A DNA stretch of 64,000 nucleotides from Halalkalibacter alkaliphilus (GTDB lineage: Bacteria > Bacillota > Bacilli > Bacillales > Bacillaceae_D). The stretch spans positions 105,276 to 169,275 of the forward strand of contig NZ_JAKRYL010000010.1 in the NCBI RefSeq assembly GCF_023555415.1. Direction: 5' to 3'. Both the position numbers and the translations under genes were made by a program. Shown piece by piece: positions 17,727 to 24,995 of this stretch (position 1 is its first letter; the number at the start of each line of letters is the position of its first letter). The notes under the pieces were generated by a model that saw nothing but the letters and a program-made list of their open reading frames with translations, did not search any database and was not told the DNA's origin.

Positions 17727-18971
17727 ATGATTATTATAAATCAAATAAATCAACAACGGTTATGGAAGACGATTCAGGAACTCGGTAATATCGGTGCTGG
17801 TTCAAATGGCACTGAAGAAGGTGTGACAAGACTGGCTCTTAGCTTAGAAGATTTAGAGGCAAGAAAATATGTAATTCAGTTAATGGAGGAGTCAGGCTTA
17901 GACGTTCGAGTGGACCCTGTTGGAAATATTATTGGGAAATTAGAAGGGAAGGACAAGAACGCGCCAGTAGTGATGACTGGGTCTCATGTGGATACTGTTT
18001 ATCAAGGTGGTTTGTTTGATGGAGCTTTAGGGGTTTTAGGAGGAATTGAAGCTGTTCGCTCCATAAAGGAATCAGGGATAGAGCTCACTCATTCTATTGA
18101 AGTCGTATCTTTTACAGATGAAGAAGGGACTAGGTTTGGAACTGGCTATATTGGCAGTAAGGCGATGACCGGTTATTTAGACGAAGCTACACTTAAGTTA
18201 AAAGATGCAAATGGAATAACTTATGCAGAGGCGCTTGTGCAAGCTGGCTTTGATGCTACTCAGTATAAACTAGCGATTCGAAAGCCTGAAGAAATAAAAG
18301 CATACTTAGAAATGCATATTGAACAAGGGAAAGTACTTGAAGAACACGAGTTAGCAGTTGGTGTTGTTACAACGATTCAAGGACCTGTTTGGTTAGAGGT
18401 TAGCCTAAATGGTCACCCAGATCATGCAGGTGCTACACCAATGAATATGAGAAAAGATGCCTCGCTCGCAATGGCAGAAGTAATGCTTGAAGTGGAACGG
18501 ATTTCAACCACTTACCAAGGGGTCGGTACGGTAGGAAAAACACATGTCGAGCCTGGTGGAGTGAATATTATTCCGGGAAGAGCTGTATTTTCAATTGATT
18601 TAAGACATGGTGACAAAGAATTACGTACGAAAATGGTTGATGAAGTGAATACGGCGATTAAGGAAATTTGCGAGAGAAGAGATATAATAGCAGAAATTGA
18701 TATGAAAAAAGCAGTCGATCCAGCGATTTGCTCTGAATCAATTGTTGATATGCTTGAAGAATCATGTGCCGAGATGAATATTCCGACTATGAAACTACCA
18801 TGTGGAGCAGGGCATGATTCCCTAATGATGACGAAAGTGACAGATATGGGCATGATTTTTGTTCGTTCGAAAGATGGAATCAGTCATAATCCAAAGGAAT
18901 GGACAGATGAAGAAGATTGTGCCATTGGTACACAAGTATTGTTACAGGCATTAATAAAATTAGCAAAATAA
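17727..18971 (+). CDS. pucF: allantoate amidohydrolase (M20 metallopeptidase family)
   Basis: A 414-residue enzyme of the M20/AllC/hydantoinase-carbamoylase family. Dinuclear metal site motifs are visible: TGSHVDTV (His87), the aspartate in GGLFDGALG (about Asp98), FTDEEGTRFG, and later MHIEQGK and ISHNP near the C-terminus. AllC/PucF hydrolyses allantoate with release of ammonia and CO2 to ureidoglycine. GGAGGG precedes the ATG. It opens a four-gene set (pucF, pucG, amidase, FAH lyase) with small gaps and is preceded by the shared box plus -10. Other family members act on N-carbamoyl amino acids, but pucG next door favours allantoate. Confidence 0.85.
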   Translation: MIIINQINQQRLWKTIQELGNIGAGSNGTEEGVTRLALSLEDLEARKYVIQLMEESGLDVRVDPVGNIIGKLEGKDKNAPVVMTGSHVDTVYQGGLFDGALGVLGGIEAVRSIKESGIELTHSIEVVSFTDEEGTRFGTGYIGSKAMTGYLDEATLKLKDANGITYAEALVQAGFDATQYKLAIRKPEEIKAYLEMHIEQGKVLEEHELAVGVVTTIQGPVWLEVSLNGHPDHAGATPMNMRKDASLAMAEVMLEVERISTTYQGVGTVGKTHVEPGGVNIIPGRAVFSIDLRHGDKELRTKMVDEVNTAIKEICERRDIIAEIDMKKAVDPAICSESIVDMLEESCAEMNIPTMKLPCGAGHDSLMMTKVTDMGMIFVRSKDGISHNPKEWTDEEDCAIGTQVLLQALIKLAK

Positions 18972-18998
18972 TAGTTGAACATAATGGGGGAAGAAAAT

Positions 18999-20243
18999 AT
19001 GCAACTATCTAATAGATTACAAGTTCCGGCTAGAACAATTATGACACCCGGACCAGTAGAGGTCGATCCAAGGGTATTGCAGGCAATGTCCTCATCTATT
19101 TTAGGGCAATTTGATCCAAGTTTTACATCTTTAATGAATGAAACAATGATTCAACTACGGAAAGTATTACAAACTGAAAATCATTGGGCATTTCCTGTGG
19201 ATGGTACATCACGAGCAGGGATTGAAGCAATGCTTTGCAGTGTCCTAGAAGAAGGAGATAAAGTTCTCATCCCTTCTTTTGGACGATTTGGCGGTTTATT
19301 AACTGAAATTGCAGAGCGCTGCGGGGCGGAAATTCATGCTATTTATTGTGACTGGGGAAGTGTGTTTGACCCAGAGGAGATAATCTCTGAGATTAAAAAG
19401 GTACGTCCAAAAGTGGTAGCAATGGTTCATGGCGACACATCTACGGGAAGAATGCAGCCTTTAGAGGAAATAGGCCTTGCTTGTCGCGAATTGGATGTAT
19501 TGCTTATTGTTGATGCTGTTGCAACAGTGGCTGGAACAGAAGTGAAAACGGATGAATGGAAAATTGATGGATTGATTACAGGTACACAGAAGTGCTTATC
19601 TGTTCCTGCAGGGATGGCACCATTGACGTATAATGATCGAATTGAAGCCATCTTGTTAGAGAGAAAGTCAATCGAGAAAGGGCTTGTAACTGATAAACAA
19701 GCCTCCAACAATCATAGAAAGATCCGTAGTAACTACTTAGATCTAAGTCAATTACAAGACTATTGGAGTCCTGCAAGACTAAACCATCATACAGAAGCAA
19801 CGACAATGTTATATGGGTTATATGAAGGATTACGTTTAATTCTTGAAGAAGGTTTAGACCAACGTTTCAAAAGACACCGTCTAAATGAAAGAGCATTGGT
19901 CAGGGGAATTGAAGCGATGGGGCTGTCTCTCTTTGGAGACAATAATCATAAATTACCGACTGTCACGTGTGTTAACATCCCAGAAGGTATTGATGGTGAT
20001 TCAGTTAGATCAATGCTTTTAGATGAATTTGGCATTGAGATTGCAAGTTCGTTTGGTCCATTACACGGAAAGATTTGGAGAATTGGTACGATGGGTTACA
20101 GTTGCCAGCAGCGAAATGTTTTACTAACACTAGCCTCACTAGAAGCGGTGCTTATGCGTCATAAAGTGAAACTGAATGTTGGAGAAGGAGTTCAAGCTGC
20201 GCTAGATGTTTACCAAAACAAAGAAAGAATCGAGAGTGTGTAA
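18999..20243 (+). CDS. pucG: (S)-ureidoglycine--glyoxylate aminotransferase, class V
   Basis: A 414-residue class V PLP aminotransferase of the alanine-glyoxylate type. The N-terminus ARTIMTPGPVEVDPRVL is typical, and ITGTQKCLSVPAGMA carries the PLP-binding lysine. In B. subtilis PucG transfers the amino group of ureidoglycine to glyoxylate, giving oxalurate and glycine. The start at 18999 is preceded by GGGGGAAG; the longer ORF from 18975 lacks a site. It lies 27 bases after pucF. The product oxalurate makes the neighbouring hydrolase genes meaningful. Confidence 0.9.
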   Translation: MQLSNRLQVPARTIMTPGPVEVDPRVLQAMSSSILGQFDPSFTSLMNETMIQLRKVLQTENHWAFPVDGTSRAGIEAMLCSVLEEGDKVLIPSFGRFGGLLTEIAERCGAEIHAIYCDWGSVFDPEEIISEIKKVRPKVVAMVHGDTSTGRMQPLEEIGLACRELDVLLIVDAVATVAGTEVKTDEWKIDGLITGTQKCLSVPAGMAPLTYNDRIEAILLERKSIEKGLVTDKQASNNHRKIRSNYLDLSQLQDYWSPARLNHHTEATTMLYGLYEGLRLILEEGLDQRFKRHRLNERALVRGIEAMGLSLFGDNNHKLPTVTCVNIPEGIDGDSVRSMLLDEFGIEIASSFGPLHGKIWRIGTMGYSCQQRNVLLTLASLEAVLMRHKVKLNVGEGVQAALDVYQNKERIESV

Positions 20244-20259
20244 TTAAAGGGAGGTATGT

Positions 20260-21435
20260 ATGAAGGATCACTATAATGCGTTTGTTGATGAAAATGTCAT
20301 AGTAAAACCAGTGAAAACAGGGAACCTCTCAGGTCGTACATTTGCTGTGAAAGACGTATTTGATATTAAAGGAATCACTTCAAGTGCAGGGAATCCGGAT
20401 TGGCTACGAACCCATACCCCAGCAGAAAAGAATGCTGTATCTATAGAACTTTTGTTACAATCAGGTGCTACGTTAACGGGTACTACTATTACAGATGAGT
20501 TGATGTATAGTTTAAATGGGGAAAATTACCACTATGGTACACCAGTAAATCCGAAAGCGGAGGGGCATATTCCTGGAGGGTCATCTAGTGGCTCAGCAGT
20601 TGCTGCTTCATCGGGAGTAGTCGATTTTGCTATTGGGACTGATACAGGTGGCTCTGTTCGAATTCCAGCAGCCTATTGCGGAGTTTACGGATTCCGTCCT
20701 ACTCACGGGCTTGTACCGATTAATGGAGTGATTCCTCTTGCTGAAAGCTTTGACACAGTTGGCTGGATGACATCTGACCCACAATTATTACTCGAGGTAG
20801 GCAGTTCCTTAATTAAAGAAAATCGATTATTAGACAAACCTTTTGCAAGCCTTTTATTTGGGACTGATGCTTGGGAATTGGCCGATGAGAAAAGTAAGGA
20901 AGTTTTAGAAACGTATACAGACAGACTGGGAAATGAGTTGCAATCAGAATGGCTAACGATTGCAGAAGGGGGGTTACAAAAGTGGGCAAGCTGCTTTAGA
21001 ACACTTCAAGGATTAGAGATATGGAAAAACCATGGTAAATGGATCAATGAAGTGAATCCGAGCTTTGGTCCAGATATTGCTGCTAGATTTGACTGGGCAA
21101 GTACATTAAGAGAAGAAGATAAGCCGGAAAATCTAAGGCTAAAAGAAACTATTTCTACAAAGCTGCTAGAAGTGTTAGGAGAAGACCAATTACTAATCAT
21201 CCCAACAACACCAGGGGAAGCTCCTCTGTGTAATTTGTCAGGTGAAGAGATTGAAGAGCGCCGTTCACAAACAATGCAGCTATCGTGTATTGCTGGGCTA
21301 ACCGGTTTTCCACAAGTGACGATTCCGATTGAGGGGAAAGTTGGAATGCCAATTGCCCTTTCAGTTATTGCTGGCCCTAATCAGGATAGACGCTTGTTGC
21401 AATGGGTTTATGAGAATACAAGCCTATTTGCATAA
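20260..21435 (+). CDS. amidase signature family hydrolase
   Basis: A 391-residue single-domain amidase. The Ser-cisSer-Lys triad is present: Lys31 in FAVKDVFDIKG, GGSSSGSAVA, and DTGGSVRIPAAYCG. The exact substrate is unknown. B. subtilis puc clusters lack this gene. In the order allantoate hydrolase, ureidoglycine aminotransferase, amidase, FAH lyase, it may act on a ureide or oxalurate-derived amide, or like allophanate hydrolase (AtzF type), but that is inference. GGGAGG precedes the ATG. A C-terminal domain as in full AtzF is absent. Confidence 0.8.
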   Translation: MKDHYNAFVDENVIVKPVKTGNLSGRTFAVKDVFDIKGITSSAGNPDWLRTHTPAEKNAVSIELLLQSGATLTGTTITDELMYSLNGENYHYGTPVNPKAEGHIPGGSSSGSAVAASSGVVDFAIGTDTGGSVRIPAAYCGVYGFRPTHGLVPINGVIPLAESFDTVGWMTSDPQLLLEVGSSLIKENRLLDKPFASLLFGTDAWELADEKSKEVLETYTDRLGNELQSEWLTIAEGGLQKWASCFRTLQGLEIWKNHGKWINEVNPSFGPDIAARFDWASTLREEDKPENLRLKETISTKLLEVLGEDQLLIIPTTPGEAPLCNLSGEEIEERRSQTMQLSCIAGLTGFPQVTIPIEGKVGMPIALSVIAGPNQDRRLLQWVYENTSLFA

Positions 21436-21462
21436 TCAAATACATAATGATAGGTGATGATC

Positions 21463-22323
21463 ATGAAGCTTGCCACAGTAAAAAGAGGAAACAAAGAAAT
21501 TCCTGGCATTGTAACTGATGAGGGAATCGTTTTAATAGAGGACATTAATGAACAAGAACAGAAAAGTTGGTCTCTTTCTATTTTTAAACTTATTGAGTCA
21601 GGTGAACTTGGTGACGTAAGAGAGTGGTATTCTAGTGGAGGTATAGATCGAATAAAGAAAGATCTATTCCTCTCTAAACAGGAAGTTATATATGCTCCTT
21701 TATATCGTTGTCCTCATAAAATTTGGGGAATAGGAATGAATTATGTAACGGTAAGGTCGGAGCTAGGTGGATTAGAAACGTCCGATCCTGTCTTTTTTAT
21801 GAAGCCTGATACTAGCATTATTGGTGATAACGATGCAATTGAAATTCCTCTTCAATCAAAAAGGACAACTGCAGAAGCGGAACTAGCTATTATTATCGGA
21901 AAGAAATGTAAAAACGTACCTGAAAAAGATGTTCAAGATGTCATTGTTGGTTATACAACAGCAGTAGATATAACTGCTGCAGACATTCACGCGGAAAACC
22001 CCCGGTTTATCCAAAGGGCAAAAAGCTTTGATACATTTTTTGGATTTGGTCCAGTGCTACGAACAAAGGACGAAGTGGAAAACATAGAGTCGTTACAAGT
22101 TACAACAATGTTAAATGGTAGCATCGTACACGAAAATAAAGTGGAAAATATGATTTGTTCACCAGCTTACATTGTTTCCTTTTTGTCCCAAGTCACAACG
22201 TTGTTGCCTGGGGATATTATTATGACCGGTACACCTGGAGCTGTGGTGATTCGTCAGGGTGATGTCGTTGAATGCAAGATTTCAGGTTTTGAATCATTAA
22301 GTAACAAAGTTGTACAAGTGTAA
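21463..22323 (+). CDS. fumarylacetoacetate hydrolase-fold protein, possible ureidoglycolate lyase
   Basis: A 286-residue FAH-family enzyme. Residues about 80-286 form the catalytic domain with metal ligands in RTTAEAELAIIIG (ExE) and VDITAADIHAENP, and the closing LPGDIIMTGTPGAV. Members cleave C-C bonds or decarboxylate/isomerise diacids; some bacterial members are annotated as ureidoglycolate lyase, which would suit this locus. The start at 21463 lies 4 bases after GGTGAT; the ORF start at 21454 is a GTG inside that site. It is the last gene of the unit; a terminator follows at once. Confidence 0.78.
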   Translation: MKLATVKRGNKEIPGIVTDEGIVLIEDINEQEQKSWSLSIFKLIESGELGDVREWYSSGGIDRIKKDLFLSKQEVIYAPLYRCPHKIWGIGMNYVTVRSELGGLETSDPVFFMKPDTSIIGDNDAIEIPLQSKRTTAEAELAIIIGKKCKNVPEKDVQDVIVGYTTAVDITAADIHAENPRFIQRAKSFDTFFGFGPVLRTKDEVENIESLQVTTMLNGSIVHENKVENMICSPAYIVSFLSQVTTLLPGDIIMTGTPGAVVIRQGDVVECKISGFESLSNKVVQV

Positions 22324-22332
22324 GAATAAGGG

Positions 22333-22364
22333 AGAGAGGGTTTGAGTCAGCCTTCTCTTTTTTT
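22333..22364 (+). terminator. terminator of the pucF-pucG-amidase-lyase unit
   Basis: AGAGAGGG (22333-22340) pairs with CCTTCTCT (22351-22358, one G-U pair), followed by a long T run. Confidence 0.75.
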
Positions 22365-22561
22365 TAGTGGAAGGGTGTTTTGTGAAAAGTAAGAGTAACT
22401 GATTGAATTATCCTTAAGAGTATGCTAGTATTCTAGATGATTGCTGTCTAGCTGTCAGCGGTCACCGAAATGAACAATGGTTAAATACTTAGTTTAGAAT
22501 ACACAATGAATATTGAATGGTAAATGAAAGAATATATACATAGTATAGAAGTCTTATTCAT

Positions 22562-22602
22562 GGCCTAACTTTTCACTCTTGGTGAAGGTTAGGTCTTTTT
22601 TT
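22562..22602 (+). terminator. leader hairpin/attenuator candidate L1 before first DUF2294 gene
   Basis: GGCCTAAC (22562-22569) pairs with GTTAGGTC (22588-22595), extended by TTCAC/GTGAA, followed by TTTTTTT. It lies 41 bases before the ATG and about 200 bases after the previous operon's own terminator. That leaves little room for a promoter downstream, so the gene is probably expressed by read-through. Arms and tail resemble the hairpin at 24938-24976. Confidence 0.65.
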
Positions 22603-22643
22603 GTATTTTTTTGGTAGTTTTGTTTGATAAGGAGGATTATAAA

Positions 22644-23336
22644 ATGCTTAAAGATAGTCATCAGCAACGAGATTTAACGTATTTAAGTAGTTTTATTTGT
22701 AAGATAATGAAACGACGATTAGGGAAAGGTCCAGAGCAATGCAATATTGTTGTGAAGAATAACCTTGTCATTGTGAAAGTTCATCATTTTATTACACCCG
22801 CAGAGGAAGTGCTTTGTAATAAAAATGAGCTAAGTCTTGCTTTGAAATTTCGATCAATTTTAGTGAAAGCGATCATTGAAGAGGTAAAAGCAGATATTAC
22901 TAGGGTGACAAACATAGAAATTAAAAAATCGCTTTTTGATTGGGATTACGAAAAAAATGTAGGATTAATTATGTTTGTTGGAACGGAACCGCTACTTGCT
23001 GAACCTATTGCAAACCATGCATTGGAAGACTCCTTTATTGAAAAGATTAAATATGTAAGTGATAAAGTACATAAAAGACCATCAGGTGTAAGATGGATTT
23101 TGTCCGAAACAGCTGTACAGGTCATGGAATGTAGTGGAGTTCTTATTAAAACGGAAAACCTTTTGTTTGAGAATGGATATGATGACTTATTATTAGAGCA
23201 AGGGCAGGAAATACGGAAAAATTATAATGAATTTCGCTATGAATTTGAGCCAGTTCTTGGTCGAGAGATTAATCAGCTTTTCGTTACATGGGATTACGAA
23301 GAAAATAAAAGTTATATTGTCTTTTATGTGAAATGA
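22644..23336 (+). CDS. tandem DUF2294 (MpsC-like) domain protein 1
   Basis: A 230-residue soluble protein made of two copies of the DUF2294 domain. The first copy (about 10-118) has the hallmark GKGPEQC, a FITPAEEVL segment and FDWDYEKNVGLIMF. The second copy (about 125-230) is more diverged but keeps VTWDYEENKSYIVF at the end. DUF2294 was later named for MpsC of the staphylococcal membrane-potential system MpsABC (as I recall), yet no MpsA/MpsB gene is here. Molecular function is unknown. ATG 22644 follows AAGGAGG; the longer ORF to 22611 overlaps the leader hairpin tail. A homologue lies at 24216. Confidence 0.85.
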   Translation: MLKDSHQQRDLTYLSSFICKIMKRRLGKGPEQCNIVVKNNLVIVKVHHFITPAEEVLCNKNELSLALKFRSILVKAIIEEVKADITRVTNIEIKKSLFDWDYEKNVGLIMFVGTEPLLAEPIANHALEDSFIEKIKYVSDKVHKRPSGVRWILSETAVQVMECSGVLIKTENLLFENGYDDLLLEQGQEIRKNYNEFRYEFEPVLGREINQLFVTWDYEENKSYIVFYVK

Positions 23337-23576
23337 AATTTACATTCTTACAATAATGAAGTATAATTAAAAAGAATTGTCATTTTATAGTAAATTAGAA
23401 TAAACACTTCTTTTTAGTAATAAAATAATGGTTAAATAACTTAATTAATAAAAGTGGTCTAAATGATGAGATGAAAACTTACATAAGCCAAAGCAGAAAT
23501 GGAATACTCATATTCTCTGTTTTGGCTTTTTTATTTATGGATAATTCGGATTACTTGAATTAGGAGAGTAAATAGA
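23337..23576. other. intergenic leader with hairpin before the unknown 147-residue gene
   Basis: AT-rich region holding a 13-bp stem AAGCCAAAGCAGA (23485-23497) / 23516-23528 with an inner GAATA/TATTC helix and a T run to 23532, 44 bases before the next ATG. It may end the upstream gene or attenuate the downstream one. Confidence 0.6.
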
Positions 23577-24020
23577 ATGGTGAATATAAAAGATTTGTTA
23601 AAAAACGCTGATTACTCAACTTATGAACATAAGTATAGTGTGCAAATTATCGAGAGAATACAAGAAAAAAAGCTAGAACTACAAAAAATAGTGGACGAAA
23701 TAGAAAAAATCATTATTGCTAATAGAAAGTTCCTTAGCGGAGACGCTGATTATTGTTTAAATGAAATAATTACAGAGAAAAAGGTGAATATGAATAGACT
23801 ATTAAACGTACTAGTAGAGGGTCTTGATGATGCACCTACCATTATTGAAATGGGAACAAAAATTGTTAAAATGATAGGTGTGCAAAACACGTTATTTACG
23901 AAGCTACAATTAATGATGACACAAGAGTCCTTTATATGCTCTGTAACACAAGAGCATATTACTACATTGAAATATTTAATTGAATACGGAAGGAGCTTAC
24001 TGCTCGAAGTAGTAAAATAA
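23577..24020 (+). CDS. uncharacterised helical protein
   Basis: A 147-residue, apparently all-helical soluble protein rich in Lys, Glu and Ile. The first third (KIQEKKLELQKIVDEIEKI-like) could form a coiled coil. There is no signal peptide, membrane segment or recognisable motif. The ribosome site TTAGGAGAG precedes the ATG. It lies between two DUF2294 genes on the same strand and is preceded, like the first of them, by a terminator-type hairpin. I do not recognise the family. Confidence 0.65.
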   Translation: MVNIKDLLKNADYSTYEHKYSVQIIERIQEKKLELQKIVDEIEKIIIANRKFLSGDADYCLNEIITEKKVNMNRLLNVLVEGLDDAPTIIEMGTKIVKMIGVQNTLFTKLQLMMTQESFICSVTQEHITTLKYLIEYGRSLLLEVVK

Positions 24021-24126
24021 TTCCTTCACAAGAAGTTTAATTCTGAAAGTCAAAGTCAATAATATACTCATACGATTTCAAAGTGCCATTAAAGCTTGGG
24101 GACATAGCTGATCACCACTAGATAAA

Positions 24127-24157
24127 TTATCCAAGATTGGATAAGTTGTGGTATAAT
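24127..24157 (+). promoter_or_regulatory. promoter with palindromic operator before second DUF2294 gene
   Basis: TTATCCAA (24127-24134) and TTGGATAA (24137-24144) form a perfect 8-bp inverted repeat with a 2-base gap. It ends 7 bases before an extended -10, TGGTATAAT (24149-24157). The palindrome occupies the -35/spacer region, so a bound protein would control this promoter. Confidence 0.55.
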
Positions 24158-24215
24158 GCAGTTGGTTGGTGTCTTAACGGCATTGATTATTGTTCCCTTT
24201 GAAAGAGGGAGTATA

Positions 24216-24899
24216 ATGACAGACTTTCAAGAGCAATTAAACCATATTAGTAGTTATACAAGTAAATTACTTAGAAAGAAATTTGGGCGAGGTCCTGAGC
24301 TTTGTTCAGGAACACTTTCAGAACGGTACTTATTATTACATATACGAGGATTTATCTCACCAATGGAAGAAGTCCTTCTTCAACAAGGCATGTCAAAGGA
24401 TGTCGATACTGCTAGGTCAGTCATCATTGCTCACGTGTTAGAAGAACTCAAGGGAGTTGTTCAAATTTCTTTGGAAGTTGATGTCATTGAGTACTATCAA
24501 GACTGGAACTTTCCTAATAATACAGGGGTCATAATCCTTGTATTTGAGAAAGAGGTTGAAAAAAAGAGCATTACACAAGTGAACAATATCGGGGAATTTG
24601 AAAAAGAAATTAGTCGAATCAGTGCAATCGTTCAGAAAGTGCCTGATGAAATTGAAATAACCCCGCTTTCTGATACAATACTATTAGTAAAAAGAGAAGG
24701 TATTTTAATTCAGATTGAAAAAGCATTAATATCAAAAGGGTACAAAAATGAATTACTTATAACGAAGGATGAGTTAGAAAAAGAGTATTTCCATCGCTAT
24801 AGTAGATTTAACGAAATTCTTAATCGAGTTGTCCGTGATATCTTTATTGATTGGGATGTTGAGAAAGATAAATCACTTATGGTGTTTATTCTACAATAA
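24216..24899 (+). CDS. tandem DUF2294 (MpsC-like) domain protein 2
   Basis: A 227-residue paralogue of the protein at 22644. The first domain has FGRGPELC, GFISPMEEVLLQQ and YYQDWNFPNNTGVIIL; the second ends FIDWDVEKDKSLMVF. Both proteins thus keep the same two-domain plan, implying duplication after the internal repeat arose. The ATG at 24216 follows GAAAGAGGGAG; the extension to 24156 begins inside the -10 and is not plausible. A leader hairpin and the kinase gene follow. Function is unknown; no membrane segment is present. Confidence 0.83.
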   Translation: MTDFQEQLNHISSYTSKLLRKKFGRGPELCSGTLSERYLLLHIRGFISPMEEVLLQQGMSKDVDTARSVIIAHVLEELKGVVQISLEVDVIEYYQDWNFPNNTGVIILVFEKEVEKKSITQVNNIGEFEKEISRISAIVQKVPDEIEITPLSDTILLVKREGILIQIEKALISKGYKNELLITKDELEKEYFHRYSRFNEILNRVVRDIFIDWDVEKDKSLMVFILQ

Positions 24900-24937
24900 A
24901 ATAAAAAGGTAAATGTGAGGAATAAAAAGTCTCGCGT

Positions 24938-24976
24938 GACCTAACTTCAACCGTTTTGGGGAGTTAGGTCTTTTTG
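24938..24976 (+). terminator. leader hairpin/attenuator candidate L2 before the PAS kinase
   Basis: GACCTAACT (24938-24946) pairs perfectly with AGTTAGGTC (24962-24970), followed by TTTTTG. The kinase ATG is only about 20 bases after the T run, so no promoter can fit between. The kinase must be read through this hairpin or be started within it. Arms and the following TTTTTGTATTT match hairpin L1. Confidence 0.7.
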
Positions 24977-24995
24977 TATTTAAAAAGGAGGATAT

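Larger units (their letters stand above)
22324..22643. other. leader and promoter region of the first DUF2294 gene
   Basis: About 320 bases. In order: the puc-unit terminator (22333-22364); TGAACAATGGTTAA at 22471-22484, resembling the PucR-like boxes; a possible promoter TTGAAT (22513-22518) with TATACA (22535-22540); and a second terminator-like hairpin (22562-22602) only 41 bases before the start codon. Confidence 0.5.
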
